Source of the DNA: Candidatus Aquidulcis sp.
GTDB taxonomy: Bacteria > Chloroflexota > Anaerolineae > Anaerolineales > UBA4823
Reading direction: 5' to 3'
DNA length: 32,676 nt
Assembly: GCA_020723385.1 (NCBI GenBank)
Contig: DYIZ01000061.1
Coordinates: 1 to 32,676, forward strand
The stretch's first letter is position 1. Each line of letters opens with the position of its first letter. The notes beneath the pieces were generated by a model, which worked only from the letters and a program-made list of their open reading frames with translations, had not been told where the DNA came from and searched no databases. This document shows positions 24,401-32,676 of the stretch, in pieces. The position numbers and the translations under genes are program-made.

Positions 24401-27400
24401 TGAGCATCACCGACCCGGCGGGGAGACCGATCCCCAACGGCGAGGGTTTCGGCCACCTGTCGGTGGGCGTCGGCGTGAACGCCAGCGCCGCCGTCTGGCC
24501 GGAGATCGTCGTTCCCGGCACGGTGACGGTGACGACTTACATCACCGCCGAGCGCACCGCGGACGTGGGGGCAGGCCATCCCGATGGATTGAACAATGTC
24601 TACACGTTCTACCTGCCCGATGACGATGTACCTGGTCGTGATGGCGGTTTCTACATCGTGGGGCTGCGGCCAAGCACACTTTATGATATCCAACGATTCG
24701 ACGCCGCCAGCCAGGCATGGACGCAAGCGCTGACGGACACTGTTGTGATGGATGATATCAAACTGTATATTGCCAGTTTCCCGGTGGGCAATATTTACCG
24801 TGTCTACGCATCGGAGCCGATCTTGCTGGTCGTCACCTCCGCCGAAGGGTCGTTGGTCTCCGCCGCCACGCCGGATCTTAAATTCAAAGGGCAGCACTTC
24901 GTCTTCTTGGGCGATTACAACAATGTATTGAGTTGGACGCGCACCACAATCTTTGCTTTGGATGCCAGTACGACGATCAGCGTCGAACTTAAGACGCCCG
25001 GCGGGGAGTGGAGCGCGCCTGAAAAGATGACGCTGCAAGCTGGGGCCTACTGGTATTACCAGAAAGATACCAACGGCACGCAAATCGTGCGGGTTACCTC
25101 GGACAAGGATGTGATCGTTTACCGGAACAGCGGCGACAACGATGAGCTGGATACGGCCATGAGCGACAACGGCACCCCTTACGGCAAGGTTTTTTACTTT
25201 GCCCCGGTGCCGCGTGCTTACCCTGTTGCATTCGTTCTCTCCAACACCGAACCGGCGACAGCCAACGTTACGATATATGGGATAGACAATCCCGCCAATC
25301 CGGTCTTGATCTGGCAGGGAGTGATCTCCCCTTACGGCGCATGGGCGGTCAATGCAGAATTCAGAGCCAGTTATTTCAAAATCGTTTCTGACCGCACTTT
25401 GAGCGTCATCGGTGGAGGCGTATTCGGCGGGCAAGTGTCGCCGGGCAACGCTTCCATGGATGCGATTTGGGAAATTCTAAACAAACCGCAAGGCAGTTTC
25501 TATGTTTACCAGACCAATCTGCTCTACTCACGCGGCTTGGGGTTGATCTCAGAATACAACGAGTTCGAAGCGGATTTCTTGCAAGGAACAGTTATCTCAA
25601 CCTCCATTCCATTGATTGACAAGACTACAAACAACCTGTGGTTTGGAAATGCCATCAACTACCTGTCCAGCGTCCCGGTCACACTCACGTTGGAGGTCGC
25701 TGCGTTCCCGATACCCGATAGCGGTTACCGCTACGAAGAAAACCAGGGCTTCTACTACACACCGGCCTGGGGCCGGCCTGGAAACGGGCGCGCAAGCCTG
25801 GGATATACGGCCAGCTCGGCAGCCGCCGGTGCGAATGCGCATCTCACCTTCGATGGAACCTGGGCCAGCGTCGGCTTTTTGACCGGGCCGGGCAATGGTA
25901 AAGCTCAGGTTTTCATAGATGGGGAGCTTCGGGACATTGTAGATACCTACAGCCGCTATGAAGATGTGACCAGTCTTTTCTACTCGGATTTGATCACCGG
26001 CACTCACACCATCTCGATTACCGTGATGGGCAGCCACAACCCCAATTCTGCCAATAATTGGGTGTATCTGGATTATGTGGATGTCTGGAACGGCGCGGAT
26101 ATGCCCGAAGGCTCCTTCGAGGAGAACGACCCACGCGCGATCTCCAGCGGCAATTGGTCAACGTACAGCAGCGCAGTCGCCAGCGGCGGCAAATACTACC
26201 GGAGCGGCAATAATATCTGGTTCTCCTTCACCGGCGAGTCGGTCACTTACCAGGCGCTGGCAGGCAATTGGGCCGGGCAAGTGGAGATTATGATAGACGG
26301 GATCAGCCAGGGTTATTTCGACCTGTACAATCCCACCGAGCAGGTGCGCGCTTTCTCTTTTGGCAATCTCTCTCCCGGCCCGCACACCTTGCTGGTCAAG
26401 GCTTATCGCGGCAATGCAGTCGTAGATGCCTTTATCACGCCGGGCATCCCGCCTTTCTACGAGCCGCCTGACCGTAGCGGCGTTATCCGCCTCGAGGAAG
26501 ACGATCCTGCTCTGCGTTATAATGGCGTTCCCTTCCGCCAGACGGCCCAATCCTGGCTGATCGATTCCAACGACCGCCTCAGCGGCCGGTACGGGGCGCG
26601 ATCGGCCACCGCCGATGATACCGTCAGCCTGACCTTCCACGGGCCGTGGATCGGCCTGGGTTTTCTCACCGCAACCTGGAGCGGTCAAGCGGAGGTTGCC
26701 ATTGATGGCGAAAGCCAGGGGGTGATAGACACTTACGGCCGTTATGAGGATGTTACCAGTTTCTACTTCACCGGGCTGGACCCCATCACCCATACGCTTA
26801 CGCTCAAAGTTTTGGGGACGCATAATGCCAATTCCAGCGGAAACTGGATTTATCTGGATTATGTGGATGCCTGGAATGGGGCCGACATGCCTCAAGGCAT
26901 TTTCCAGGAAAACGATGGGCGCGTGGCCCGCAGCGGCGGCTGGCTCCCGGAAAACTCGGCCGCAGCCAGCGGGGGCAGCTACTACCGGTTCGGCTACAAC
27001 GCCTGGTTTTTCTTCACCGGCGAGTCGGTCACTTACCAGGCATTATCTGCCAACTGGGCTGGGCAGGTGAATATCCTGATAGATGGGGTCAGCCAGGGTT
27101 ATTTCGATCTGTACAGCCCCACCGAAACGACCCGCTCCCTGTCTTTTGGCAATCTGGCCCCAGGGCCGCACGTTCTGCAGGTACGCGCCTATCGAGGGAT
27201 CGTGACTGTAGACGCGGTCGCGGCCCCCGGCGCGCCGCCTTTCTACCAGCCCCCGGCGCAGACCGGCATCGTCCGTTACGAGGAAGATGATCCTGCTCTT
27301 CGTTATAACGGCGTTTCTTTCCGTCAAACCACCAATACCTGGAATTTGGACAACAACGACCGCGCCAGCCGCCGGTACTACGCCTGGTCGCGCACTGCCG

Positions 27401-30400
27401 GAGATACCGCCAGCCTGACCTTCCAGGGCGAGTGGTTTGGCGTTGGATTCTTGACCCGCTCGAATACGGGACGCGCTGAGGTGTTCATTGACGGCGTGAG
27501 TCAAGGGATCATTGACACCTACAGCCAGCTCGAAAACGTGACCAGTGTCTACTTTACTGGCCTGGCGCCTGTCACGCATACCCTCACCATCGAAGTGCTC
27601 GGGACGCGTAACCCGAATTCCGGCGATGCCATCGTATGCCTGGATTTCATTGACACCTGGGATGGCGCGGCCATGCCCCAAGGTACTTTCGAGGAGAACG
27701 ATCCCCGCGTTTACCGCAGCGGCGGCTGGACACCAGCCAGTCACACCGCGGCCAGCGGAGGCGGCTATTACGTTCTGGGTTATAACGCCTGGTTCCCCTT
27801 CACCGGCGACTCGACGACATTCCAGGCCCTGGCCGGTTCTTTTGGGCAAGTGGAAATCCTGATTGACGGCGTCAGCCAGGGGCTTTACAGCCTGGAAAAC
27901 CCTGCCGTCATCGCACGCGCCTTTACCTTCAGCAATCTCCTACCCGGCGCGCATATCTTGCAGGTTCGGGCCTCGACGGGCGCAGCCAATATAGACGCCT
28001 TCATCGTACCCGGTGTGGGCCTGCCCACCCCAACCCCCCCCCCGACGCTGGCTCCAACGCCGACGCATACCCCGGCGCCCACGGAAACGCCGCAGCCAAC
28101 GCCAACCGATACAGATACACCGGAACCGACCGGCACATTGACGCCGACCTTCACCCCTAACCCCACACCAACGGATACGCCGACGTCCACACCGTCGCCG
28201 ACCGGCACGGATACGCCATCGCCGACCGACACGGACACCCCAGAAGCAACCCTCACGCCAACGCCAACGGATACGCCAACGGCGACCCCGCAGCCCACGC
28301 CAACGCCAACGGATACGCCCACGCCATCGGAGACTCCCCCCTCGCCAGCGTTTGCCGGGCCGGCCGTACTCGACGTTGTGCCGGTGCGTTACAACGCCCG
28401 CCCGGTCACGCAGTTCATCCCCGTGCAGCCAGCGCTGCGGCAAGACGATCCTCCTATCGAGAACGTCAACGTCAAGCTGAATTTCGATGGGAACGCACCC
28501 TTCCAAACCATCACGCTGCCGGGAACTTATACCATCGTGCTGCCCGCAGGAAACCACCGTCTGAACCTGGAAGCCATCTCCGGCAATGTCACCCTCACCG
28601 GGTTCGATCTCCCGCCTGCCGCTTCAATGGTCTGGAATCTGTTCGATGTGCCACCCCAGGCCTTCGACGGCCCGTACTCGCAGACGTTCTGGACCTTCAT
28701 CTCGAACACGCCTTTCAGCTTCTTCCAGGGCGGCTCGGGCAACTGCTGGATTCACACCGTCCTGCCGTATTCCTACGGCGAGAGCTACCAATTGCAAATC
28801 GAACACGCCGCGCCGCTCGCCGGCGTCCAACCGGTTCCCGGCTCATTCTCCACGCTGCCCATCACGACCACCCTCAGCCTCACTCAGACCGCCTTCACCT
28901 GGCAGTACGAGCTGATCCCCAGCCAGCAGGATTACGCGGTCGCCTATCAATCCCGCCTGCCCGACATGCAGCCGGGCGAGGTGCGGCAGGTGTCGAATAG
29001 CACGCGGGTGGATTACGAAACCCTGGGCGGCAGAGGGATGGTTACCCTCCCGCCGCTTTATGTCGCCGCCTCCCACATCCTGGCGCTCACGCCGCTCACC
29101 AACACGGCCAACCCCGGCGGCCTGGCGCGCTACCAGCTCGATCTGCTCAACCCCGGCCTGACGACTGAAACTTACACTCTCACCCTCGCCGGGCTGCCTG
29201 GGAGTTGGGCTAACCTGCCCGATACAGTCACGCTGGCGACTGGCGAGTATCTGACTCAGTCCCTAACGGTGTCCGTCCCGGCGGGAACAGACCCGTCTGT
29301 CTATAACTTTGCCGTGACCGCGGCAACACAGTACGGTGGCAGCGAGCAGGCGCAGGCCGTGCTCGTTGTTGAAGATCGCCTGCGCTTGTCTATTTCGCCG
29401 TTGTGGCAGACGGCAGGTTACGGCGAAACGGTGACGTACACGCTGTCGGTGACTAACATGGAAGAAACCGACCGGGTTTACGATCTGGCTGTGATTGGAT
29501 TGGATGGCAACCCGGTGACGCTGCCGGCGATGTTGAGCGTCTCCGCCCATGGGGTTGTGACTACAACCCTGGAGGTTACGGCGCGCGGGCCGCTTGGGAT
29601 TCTGCCCTTCCGGGTGAGCGCCGCGTACCCGGAGGCGGGCAGCAGCTTCCTGGCTTACGCCAGCGCCGCGTTGAGCATCACCGGCGAGCGCAGCGTGGCT
29701 GGCGAGGTGACGCCGGAATCGGTTATCGCCGGCCCATCTTCTCCGGCTGTCTATACCGTCGTCATTACCAACACCGGCACGCTGGCCGACGATTACGATC
29801 TGTCCATCCAGTTGCCCGAGGGCTGGGCTTACGCCTTCTCTGCCAATGGGACGCCAGAAGCCAGCCTGTCGCTGACTCCCTTCCTTTTCGAGACAGCCTC
29901 TCTCCGGTTAGCGGTCACCCCGTCCGAGAGCGCCATCGCCGGGTCGTATCCCATCACTGTGACGGCGACATCCCGCACTGATTCAGTTATCGCCGTTCAC
30001 CTGCCTGCCGAAGTGATTGTGGTTTCGCGCGGCGTGACGGTCGTCATCAGCCCGCACAGCGCCGAGATGCTCCCCACTGCGGCGCAAAGCTGGGACGTGC
30101 AGGTGACCAACACCGGCAGCCTGCCGGATACGTTCGACCTGACCGCCGGGGGAATCCTGGCTGCCGATGGGCAGTTCAGCGCCGACCCGGTTTCCCTGGG
30201 GCCGGGCGAGACGACCGTGGTGCAGTTGACCGCCAGCAACCTGGAATTTGCCCTGGCGCAGACTTACCCCTTTGGGGTGACGGTCTGCTCACAAAGTGAG
30301 CCGGCGATCTGCGGCTACGACTTTGCCGAGATCGTCTTCCAGGGCTTCCAGCAGGTGGCTGTTGATCTGCTGCCCGCCAGTATCACGCTGACGGATACGC

Positions 30401-31815
30401 TGACCGCTTACTACATGGTGATCATCACCAACACCGGCAACCTGGACACGGTTTTCACGCTGAGCGCGTTTGCCGATCCCGAATTGGCTCTCGACCTGGG
30501 CGTGGACGAAATCTTCATCCCCGCCCACATGAGCGCCGGTGTGCTTCTGACCGCCAGGGCCGGCGCAGCGGGCGCGTATGCTGTCACGCTGCAAGCCGCC
30601 GCCGATGCGGCCTCGGCTTCGGATACATCCAGCCTGATCATCGAAGAAGCCGCCGTTCCAACGCCTACGCCGACATTGACTCCGACGCCGACGCGCACGC
30701 CCACCGTAACGCTGACGCCTTCGCCAACGCCAACGGATACGCCAACGCCGACTCCAACCGAGACGGCCACACCAACGCCTACGGAGACCCCGACGCTCAC
30801 GCCGACGCCCACGGCAACAGCCTCTCCGACCGCAACTGAAACGGCCACACCGACTCCAACGGAGACTCCCACGCCAACGGATACGCCGACCCGCACGCCG
30901 ACGGCCACGGCGACATCTTCCCCGACTCCGACCGAGACCGCCACGCCGACTCCGACGGAGACTCCCATCCCAACGGAGACGCCGACACGCACACCCACGG
31001 CTACGGCGACATCTTCCCCGACTCCGACCGAGACCGCCACGCCGACCCCCACGGAGACTCCCACGCCAACGGGTACGCCCACACGGACGCCGACGGCCAC
31101 GGCGACATCCTCCCCGACGCCGACCGAGACCGCCACGCCGACCCCGACGCGTACGCCCACCGCTACGAAGACATCTTCTCCGACCTCGACCAAAACCGCT
31201 ACACCAACTTCGACTAGAACGCCGACCCCAACCAGTACGCTGACGAGGACTTCTACCCCAACCGGAACCGCCGCTTCGACGCGCACGCCGACGCCAACTC
31301 AAACTCGAACCGCCACCCGCACGCCCACGCCAACCACAACGACGACCGCTGCGCCGTGTTCTCTCTATCCCATTGCCCTGCACGTTGATACCCTCGTTGG
31401 CGCGGTCGCTGGTCAACAACTTCCGGATGTCTACAATGGCTCGGGGCCTGGCAATTTCGGCTGGCTGACCTGGGCCGGCGACCAGAGCACCGGCGCGCTG
31501 GCGACCAGCCTCACCCCGCCCGGCAACAGCGGCACGTACATCAACCCGAACGATCCGGCTGATCATGTTTTGTCAGTCTACGATTGGGCTTACGGAAGAC
31601 CAGGTGTGAACAACTCGAGCCAGATCCGCAGCGCGCTGGACTCGCTGGAGCCGTTGATCATCGTCGTGCCCGTTTGGGATCAGGCGACCGGCCAGGGGTC
31701 CAACCTGCGCTACCACATCGTCGGTTTCGCAATGATCCAGATCACCGACTACCGCCTCCCCAGCCAGAACCGCATCTCGGCTATTTTCTGGGGTTACGCG
31801 GCCTGCCAGCCATAG
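18451..31815 (+). CDS. Giant secreted multidomain surface protein (4454 aa): M23 peptidase, LamG-like, NEW3/CARDB-like and jelly-roll repeats
   Basis: Signal peptide (about 1-30), then an M23/LytM peptidase with an intact site: H105 and D109 (GHMGIDYG), H172 (YGHMS), H203 and H205 (HLHFQV). Two LamG-like lectin domains follow (about 471-704 and 744-1002), each with the pattern [10 protein letters not shown] or [10 protein letters not shown] ... KGW ... KWVHVYAIK ... [18 protein letters not shown] or [18 protein letters not shown], separated by PT linkers. From about 1037 the DNA becomes GC-rich and encodes NEW3/CARDB-like Ig-fold modules (such as [15 protein letters not shown]), a region at about 2100-2400 with propeller-like or IgGFc-binding-like features, six repeats of about 120-130 residues (2426-3188), more NEW3-like modules, a 230-residue PT linker, and a TadG-like end domain (4303-4454). 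GAGAGG precedes the ATG. Likely a wall-bound adhesin or wall-remodelling protein. Confidence 0.85.
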   Translation: MRKPSAYWIFIATLILLFLAAVSPITAYANELSTGSLQDGDTPTPTITLPDPFLYSPYVGSAEIISVFDHDCPLGKSESDPGYDCDTTTVFHNDGYIINKNYSGHMGIDYGLAYKPILAAAAGTVTYVGWDDPDHHEGDAGMGLKITIQHLDNSYTGPGPGAGSAYYTLYGHMSSVSVKTGDEVQVHTPLGISGQKGYGNSLHLHFQVMAGLAYDGAVNPYGWKGPDGEDLWKNHRISYDLWVAYPSVINPEVYPPGNKPVEEYDDWRQEANLFPDPNNLNSLTVQPDEPNHCPSVWIQKEAGSLVYYTAEVKRDNNREHDLPTTTTCQIQWSMDNVVDHNGQTHHPEGVYDVYARIPPQESGYTWSDSACYEVAPNSQYHSIVVQSEAFEEYGSQYPRGGDGNIWMYMGTFQFSTDDQAIKLGDGTKDDNNVDRLVVASQLLFMPSNDASVSPSTPVPPTSTPTPEPVTLIDSELDDTPPVDIANQHQSFLLLDGAPEPQNGDGNHPYYLNFNPYINNVDGVYFRRDPESPHEFDLGRTEWDSLTVELWFRADTLNIVSGEQARTLVNYSKATSITSYKGWEVTYNRDTKTLAFSILNGQKDQPVAQVTQVGIPVGKWVHVYAIKSSAHGELFLCSQEEGNAPILRSGDPVNGILYYSTALDINLGFEYEVPPPGVIREQSWYGDLDHFSYKNYADFGVCDGFVPSTSTPTPTYTPTKTPVPSITPTPTQTMIPPTPKPPARVVYMSMNEDGRPQYINQDGQSLDISTYDEPIVTPGIDGSNGRQFALDTNNRYRIDKIEIGNSTDFQLGDQHNYSFTIDLWFRYDALFEDNNGGCEYREDYVGVDCFSSLDKTIASLVGQHVEGESSSLRGWFLNYTPAREFGYLTFGVYNQYGGLTSVPLGEIAAKKWYHVKAIKDGNAGWLALCVMQQADTSGAIPTSTAIPDWRVENVSYQGSVSYEPGSFLRLGASRGYVYHTQSWHGQLDEFTYLNYADYGGCASVLPTATPTKTLTPTTTPTSQYSPTPTPTATIPPAPIGECSADTYYPYGFDKGIACGIQMIRDSLIRDGLIDPKDPFGDPPLPAMLFTGGQSPLPSGSDSSIVPVAADHAAAPIVATLTTTYTVLTGDLTASWVNATWAAAEFETLSVSWAQVYDENNLLIAEGPISAAPLPSPSGGGAGGEGESAFALALGDPLTYTVTGADSATFYAPASNGLGAGGDWTSYTAQIESGQTFGVGLQNAIVTVNGQTYTGALTLVTLSPVTLSGSGHTLLPNFAGQVSIQASDASLLIGPSTFLTGTLPAQSPLSSIPSPLSFSGFDGSLHIAEDSADTDRLELSGAADRDLSLSLDPAASAITPFESASFQAEIHTNQSGDYTLAAIPPLGWQAQVDETGHVTILPALDAAPGEYTVLVTAQSTNYQSTNLLASALHTITIIPFQGMEFSVAPDPLTTVPWGSPLPGLGEGAGGEGSINTGVTQIPGAAYIAVITNTSTVAHTFGVQVAPDGFPAEWIMIGGAGRTTVTNITLLPGHVGRLGIYLQPPCNLPPATCNLPAAGTEYPFIVTAAANDEPSLNQSAAEVFVMPAAPFAYLQASPDWVVATNGVSATFEISLTNVGNAAGDFPVRILPPTGWEAGTAYTVTLPAGDADTHSMTFTPVGAAPGDEETVYAESQPPGSPYRLSDSVRVRIVGPCVYAAFQAMRASVPLDDVFLTASLDNLAVQLDRWERDSDNAEMRERAIAALNDTLAYLRASYPGVDTASLETLAAAPTVEGFCSPLEDLDPQLDDLVKYRLAVRFIPGAAATLVGETVTYTLQVENQGDSAATYLIAVNAWPTDGLRFTPYVLQTTLSPGEAITSTIPVTPTALGAYTLEADVTIVGRDDLPGAQATAALKAVDRLIQVISVDAVPGFVEVGPNSADLFALVANVAGIYQEGLAEVGILAPSGEMVYSGTVSVALASALDLQSLSLGNVPTAGWAEGVYTITLSITDPAGRPIPNGEGFGHLSVGVGVNASAAVWPEIVVPGTVTVTTYITAERTADVGAGHPDGLNNVYTFYLPDDDVPGRDGGFYIVGLRPSTLYDIQRFDAASQAWTQALTDTVVMDDIKLYIASFPVGNIYRVYASEPILLVVTSAEGSLVSAATPDLKFKGQHFVFLGDYNNVLSWTRTTIFALDASTTISVELKTPGGEWSAPEKMTLQAGAYWYYQKDTNGTQIVRVTSDKDVIVYRNSGDNDELDTAMSDNGTPYGKVFYFAPVPRAYPVAFVLSNTEPATANVTIYGIDNPANPVLIWQGVISPYGAWAVNAEFRASYFKIVSDRTLSVIGGGVFGGQVSPGNASMDAIWEILNKPQGSFYVYQTNLLYSRGLGLISEYNEFEADFLQGTVISTSIPLIDKTTNNLWFGNAINYLSSVPVTLTLEVAAFPIPDSGYRYEENQGFYYTPAWGRPGNGRASLGYTASSAAAGANAHLTFDGTWASVGFLTGPGNGKAQVFIDGELRDIVDTYSRYEDVTSLFYSDLITGTHTISITVMGSHNPNSANNWVYLDYVDVWNGADMPEGSFEENDPRAISSGNWSTYSSAVASGGKYYRSGNNIWFSFTGESVTYQALAGNWAGQVEIMIDGISQGYFDLYNPTEQVRAFSFGNLSPGPHTLLVKAYRGNAVVDAFITPGIPPFYEPPDRSGVIRLEEDDPALRYNGVPFRQTAQSWLIDSNDRLSGRYGARSATADDTVSLTFHGPWIGLGFLTATWSGQAEVAIDGESQGVIDTYGRYEDVTSFYFTGLDPITHTLTLKVLGTHNANSSGNWIYLDYVDAWNGADMPQGIFQENDGRVARSGGWLPENSAAASGGSYYRFGYNAWFFFTGESVTYQALSANWAGQVNILIDGVSQGYFDLYSPTETTRSLSFGNLAPGPHVLQVRAYRGIVTVDAVAAPGAPPFYQPPAQTGIVRYEEDDPALRYNGVSFRQTTNTWNLDNNDRASRRYYAWSRTAGDTASLTFQGEWFGVGFLTRSNTGRAEVFIDGVSQGIIDTYSQLENVTSVYFTGLAPVTHTLTIEVLGTRNPNSGDAIVCLDFIDTWDGAAMPQGTFEENDPRVYRSGGWTPASHTAASGGGYYVLGYNAWFPFTGDSTTFQALAGSFGQVEILIDGVSQGLYSLENPAVIARAFTFSNLLPGAHILQVRASTGAANIDAFIVPGVGLPTPTPPPTLAPTPTHTPAPTETPQPTPTDTDTPEPTGTLTPTFTPNPTPTDTPTSTPSPTGTDTPSPTDTDTPEATLTPTPTDTPTATPQPTPTPTDTPTPSETPPSPAFAGPAVLDVVPVRYNARPVTQFIPVQPALRQDDPPIENVNVKLNFDGNAPFQTITLPGTYTIVLPAGNHRLNLEAISGNVTLTGFDLPPAASMVWNLFDVPPQAFDGPYSQTFWTFISNTPFSFFQGGSGNCWIHTVLPYSYGESYQLQIEHAAPLAGVQPVPGSFSTLPITTTLSLTQTAFTWQYELIPSQQDYAVAYQSRLPDMQPGEVRQVSNSTRVDYETLGGRGMVTLPPLYVAASHILALTPLTNTANPGGLARYQLDLLNPGLTTETYTLTLAGLPGSWANLPDTVTLATGEYLTQSLTVSVPAGTDPSVYNFAVTAATQYGGSEQAQAVLVVEDRLRLSISPLWQTAGYGETVTYTLSVTNMEETDRVYDLAVIGLDGNPVTLPAMLSVSAHGVVTTTLEVTARGPLGILPFRVSAAYPEAGSSFLAYASAALSITGERSVAGEVTPESVIAGPSSPAVYTVVITNTGTLADDYDLSIQLPEGWAYAFSANGTPEASLSLTPFLFETASLRLAVTPSESAIAGSYPITVTATSRTDSVIAVHLPAEVIVVSRGVTVVISPHSAEMLPTAAQSWDVQVTNTGSLPDTFDLTAGGILAADGQFSADPVSLGPGETTVVQLTASNLEFALAQTYPFGVTVCSQSEPAICGYDFAEIVFQGFQQVAVDLLPASITLTDTLTAYYMVIITNTGNLDTVFTLSAFADPELALDLGVDEIFIPAHMSAGVLLTARAGAAGAYAVTLQAAADAASASDTSSLIIEEAAVPTPTPTLTPTPTRTPTVTLTPSPTPTDTPTPTPTETATPTPTETPTLTPTPTATASPTATETATPTPTETPTPTDTPTRTPTATATSSPTPTETATPTPTETPIPTETPTRTPTATATSSPTPTETATPTPTETPTPTGTPTRTPTATATSSPTPTETATPTPTRTPTATKTSSPTSTKTATPTSTRTPTPTSTLTRTSTPTGTAASTRTPTPTQTRTATRTPTPTTTTTAAPCSLYPIALHVDTLVGAVAGQQLPDVYNGSGPGNFGWLTWAGDQSTGALATSLTPPGNSGTYINPNDPADHVLSVYDWAYGRPGVNNSSQIRSALDSLEPLIIVVPVWDQATGQGSNLRYHIVGFAMIQITDYRLPSQNRISAIFWGYAACQP
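18754..19083 (+). other. M23 (LytM-type) metallopeptidase domain of the giant protein
   Basis: The segment encodes residues about 102-211. Zn ligands H105, D109 and H205 and the catalytic-type H203 are all present, together with YGHMS (H172). It is therefore predicted to be an active peptidoglycan or cross-bridge endopeptidase, not a scaffold remnant. It is placed directly after the signal peptide. Confidence 0.85.
21966..22003. repeat. CCCCTCTCCC...GGGGAGGGG...GGTGAGGGAG element, copy 1, in frame
   Basis: TCCCCTCTCCCAGC pairs with the following GGGGGAGGGG, and the sequence ends GGGGGTGAGGGAG. It is read as [16 protein letters not shown] in the giant protein. A second copy with the same order of parts is at 22818-22863. 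This purine/pyrimidine-asymmetric palindrome is a well-known type of interspersed repeat in several bacterial phyla. Confidence 0.75.
22221..22250 (+). repeat. TGTCACC direct repeats in frame
   Basis: TGTCACCCTG, TCACCTGTCA and CCCTATCAGG form a run of three TGTCACC words, read as [10 protein letters not shown]. The same word occurs in the hairpin before the kinase gene (GACACCT/AGGTGTC near 4287-4311). Simple-repeat inserts of this kind cluster in this part of the giant gene. Confidence 0.45.
22695..22724 (+). repeat. CAGTCTACCAACTAC direct repeat in frame
   Basis: CAGTCTACCAACTAC followed by CAGTCTACCAATTTA: a 15-base direct repeat in the giant gene, read as [11 protein letters not shown]. 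It is AT-richer than the surrounding GC-rich DNA and fits the insertion pattern of neighbouring repeats. Confidence 0.55.
22818..22863. repeat. CCCCTCTCCC...GGGAGAGGGG...GGTGAGGGA element, copy 2, in frame
   Basis: TCCCCTCTCCCAGGATT is followed by GGGAGAGGGGGCAGGGGGTGAGGGA. It is read as [15 protein letters not shown] in the giant protein. Same frame and same peptide character (GAGGEG) as copy 1, about 850 bases downstream. Confidence 0.75.
23074..23105 (+). repeat. TTGCAACCTGC repeats in frame
   Basis: CTTGCAACCTGCCACCTGCA followed by ACTTGCAACCT consists of repeated (C)TTGCAACCT words. It is read in the giant protein as [13 protein letters not shown], which introduces the unusual Cys residues. 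The same words occur around the inverted repeat after the kbl-like gene (3865-3890). Confidence 0.55.
23958..23985 (+). repeat. CTTACGTTTTACG direct repeat in frame
   Basis: CTTACGTTTTACGC followed by CTTACGTTTTACAG, read as [10 protein letters not shown]. It matches the intergenic element at 2533-2560 in about 25 of 28 bases, where the untranslated frame would read LRFTHYVLR, so this is the same element in a coding context. Confidence 0.7.
25726..28014 (+). repeat. Six homologous ~120-130-residue modules in ABABAB order
   Basis: Module starts (type A at about 25726, 26476, 27262; type B at 26101, 26887, 27673). Type [15 protein letters not shown] ... GxAEVFIDGxSQGxIDTYSxxExVTS ... HTLTIxVLGTxNxNS ... 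YLDYVDxWNGADMP. Type B: FEENDPR ... SGGW ... AASGGxYY ... [34 protein letters not shown] ... LSFGNLxPGPHxLxVxAYRG. A and B share the IDG...DxY...G.H.L core, so all six probably share one jelly-roll-like fold. Surface glycan or protein binding is inferred. Confidence 0.8.
28021..28350 (+). repeat. Pro/Thr-rich linker (about 110 residues) of the giant protein
   Basis: Tandem PTPT/TDTPTP/ETPxPT codons (ACGCCNACN words) separate the six-module array from the C-terminal NEW3-like modules. Shorter PT linkers are at about 19801-19857, 20563-20675 and 21463-21560. They act as extended spacers, as in secreted Chloroflexota proteins, and produce long spurious open frames on the opposite strand. Confidence 0.85.
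30655..31355 (+). repeat. Pro/Thr-rich linker with a 96-base tandem repeat
   Basis: About 230 residues of PT-rich sequence. Within it, four consecutive 96-base (32-residue) units start at 30817, 30913, 31009 and 31105. Each begins TAT(A/S)SPT(P/A)[10 protein letters not shown] or close to it, and the fourth decays towards its end. This second-order repeat points to recent unequal crossing-over within the linker. Confidence 0.85.
31357..31812 (+). other. TadG-like C-terminal domain of the giant protein
   Basis: Residues about 4303-4454: [85 protein letters not shown] and [14 protein letters not shown] recognise this as the domain usually found at the end of TadE/TadG-like Flp-pilus proteins in Chloroflexota and Actinomycetota. 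The assignment is from memory of that pattern. It may anchor or present the giant protein, or interact with a Tad system encoded elsewhere. Confidence 0.65.
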
Positions 31816-31836
31816 CGATATAATCCACGGATAACG

Positions 31837-31874
31837 CAGATGACGCCGATTTTGTAGGACCTCGGCGTCATCTG
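31837..31874. repeat. CAGATGACGCCGA inverted repeat after the giant gene
   Basis: Perfect 13-bp arms (31837-31849 and 31862-31874) with a 12-base loop, flanked on both sides by TATAATCC. It may end the giant-gene transcript, and its right flank forms the -10 box of the next gene. The wording (CCACGGATAACGCAGATGACGC) is typical of interspersed repeats in these genomes. Confidence 0.7.
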
Positions 31875-31880
31875 TATAAT
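31852..31880 (+). promoter_or_regulatory. Candidate promoter of the terminal lipoprotein gene
   Basis: TTGTAG (31852-31857), 17-base spacer, TATAAT (31875-31880), 50 bases before the ATG at 31930. The -35 lies in the loop of the inverted repeat and the -10 just beyond its right arm, so the repeat seems to carry the promoter. Confidence 0.5.
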
Positions 31881-31929
31881 CCGCGCCCTTTTTGTCCGGC
31901 GGCGAATGCCCCGAAAGGATGACTGAATC

Positions 31930-32676
31930 ATGCCCCGCTGCACCGTGCTGTTCATCTCCCTCGCCGCCCTGCTCCTGGCCGCGGCGTGCGCCTCGAAGCA
32001 GATCTCGACACCGGCAGTCTCTCTTCCCTCACCGACGAGACCGGCGTCAACCGCGACGCCTACCGCCGCGCCCACCCGTACAGACGTTCCGCCGGAACGT
32101 CTCAACACGCCGACACTGCTACCGCCAACTTGGACGCTGACGCCCACAATCACGAACACATCCAGGCCGACACCAACTGCCACAACCATGCAAACCCCTG
32201 CTCCCACCCCGGGCACCTGGGAGATTTGGTTCGAGGGTTTTTTCTGTGGAAATCACTCTAGTTGCAATATTGGGCCTGGCCAGGAAACATTCGTTTACTC
32301 GATCTTAAGCGATGGTAGCAATTTGAAGCAGCTTTCGATCACATCTCTTCCCCCTCTGCCCGCTCTACCTGCCGGGGTTACTGCGCCCGGCGAGGGAAAT
32401 ACGGCAATACGCCAGTTTTCTCCAGATGGTTCATCGGTAATATCGGTTCGTCGTAAAGATTGGGGCCTCTATTCGATTGATTTGAATACCGGTTTGTCTA
32501 CTTTACTTTACCAACCGAGAAGGGATTTTCAAACAGACAAGATTTTCTTTATCGCGGGTGCATGTTGGGCAACTGATGGGGCTACGATTCGCTTCTTGAT
32601 TGTGACTAACGGATCAGAACCTGCAGTTGTATACCAAGTAGAGCTAGATGGGGATAATTTAAAGGAGTTATTTATT
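31930..32676 (+). CDS. Lipoprotein with Pro/Thr linker and propeller-like domain, 3'-truncated by window edge
   Basis: An open frame of 249 codons that runs off the window end without a stop. GAAAGGA precedes the ATG. The signal peptide ends in lipobox LAAAC (Cys20), a PT-rich linker follows to about residue 93, and then a domain begins WEIWFEGFFCG. It aligns with the lipoprotein at 17526-18416: W-IWF-G, YSILSDGSNLKQL, FSPDGSSVISVRR, YSIDLNTGLSTLLYQP, IAGACWATDGATIRF and VYQVELDGDNLKELF all have counterparts. The two paralogues therefore bracket the giant gene. The linker DNA is GC-rich and the domain DNA is clearly poorer in GC, as in the other copy. Function is unknown; an envelope-surface role is inferred. 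Confidence 0.85.
   Translation, partial: MPRCTVLFISLAALLLAAACASKQISTPAVSLPSPTRPASTATPTAAPTRTDVPPERLNTPTLLPPTWTLTPTITNTSRPTPTATTMQTPAPTPGTWEIWFEGFFCGNHSSCNIGPGQETFVYSILSDGSNLKQLSITSLPPLPALPAGVTAPGEGNTAIRQFSPDGSSVISVRRKDWGLYSIDLNTGLSTLLYQPRRDFQTDKIFFIAGACWATDGATIRFLIVTNGSEPAVVYQVELDGDNLKELFI

Noticed and set aside
24205-25434. Minus-strand frame of 409 residues opposite the giant gene
   Set aside because: Arg/His/Asp-rich composition without any motif; typical shadow of a GC-rich gene.
30817-31200. Regular 96-base repeats considered as a CRISPR or other non-coding array
   Set aside because: There are no unique spacers; the units are contiguous and encode PT-rich protein in frame.
30411-31286. 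Long minus-strand open frame rich in Val/Gly/Ser (291 residues)
   Set aside because: It is the reverse reading of the Pro/Thr linker codons (ACGCCNACN gives VGV/GVS). Such frames are a by-product of the linker's composition, and the same applies at 27885-28322 and 17471-17860 on the minus strand.

Overview
The window is a high-GC bacterial chromosome segment that reads as Chloroflexota, most likely class Anaerolineae. The pointers are a eukaryotic-type Ser/Thr kinase with a Pro/Thr linker, an F420-type LLM oxidoreductase, secreted proteins with very long (PT)n linkers, a TadG-like C-terminal domain, and many short palindromic repeats between and inside genes. This placement is inference from family content; no marker gene is present. 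I see no rRNA, tRNA or CRISPR array.

Left part (1-4.3 kb): the 3' part of an ABC-type AAA ATPase gene overlaps a DUF4276 (TOPRIM-like) gene by 4 bases, a two-gene arrangement of the OLD/PARIS-like defence type. It is followed by a TyrA-like dehydrogenase lacking the usual His, a Kbl/BioF-type PLP enzyme, and a convergent gene for a 75-residue Cys-rich protein.

Transport and sensing part (4.3-12.8 kb): a receptor kinase carries an extracellular oligopeptide-type solute-binding module. Next come a lipoprotein homologous to that module, a terminator hairpin, and DppB-like and DppC-like permeases; no ATPase subunit is in the window. Both binding modules appear circularly permuted: the segment that normally begins a family-5 binding protein sits at the C-terminus, and the C-terminal end reads directly into the N-terminal start. 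The likely logic is that the kinase senses the same ligand class that the lipoprotein delivers to the permeases. An LLM oxidoreductase and a convergent XRE regulator with a leaderless-looking promoter follow.

Surface part (12.8 kb to end): after a 537-base leader region comes a co-directional cluster. It contains a secreted transglutaminase-like protein with Ser in place of the catalytic Cys, a membrane-anchored beta-propeller protein, a propeller lipoprotein, a 4454-residue secreted protein (M23 peptidase, two LamG-like domains, NEW3/CARDB-like domains, six jelly-roll-like repeats in ABABAB order, PT linkers, TadG-like end domain), and the 5' part of a second propeller lipoprotein homologous to the first. 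A visibly lower-GC block runs from about 16.0 to 21.7 kb and begins and ends inside two coding regions.

A cross-cutting feature is a set of at least six kinds of short repeat or palindrome. Several have copies both between genes and in frame inside genes, so these elements seem to have been domesticated as protein sequence.
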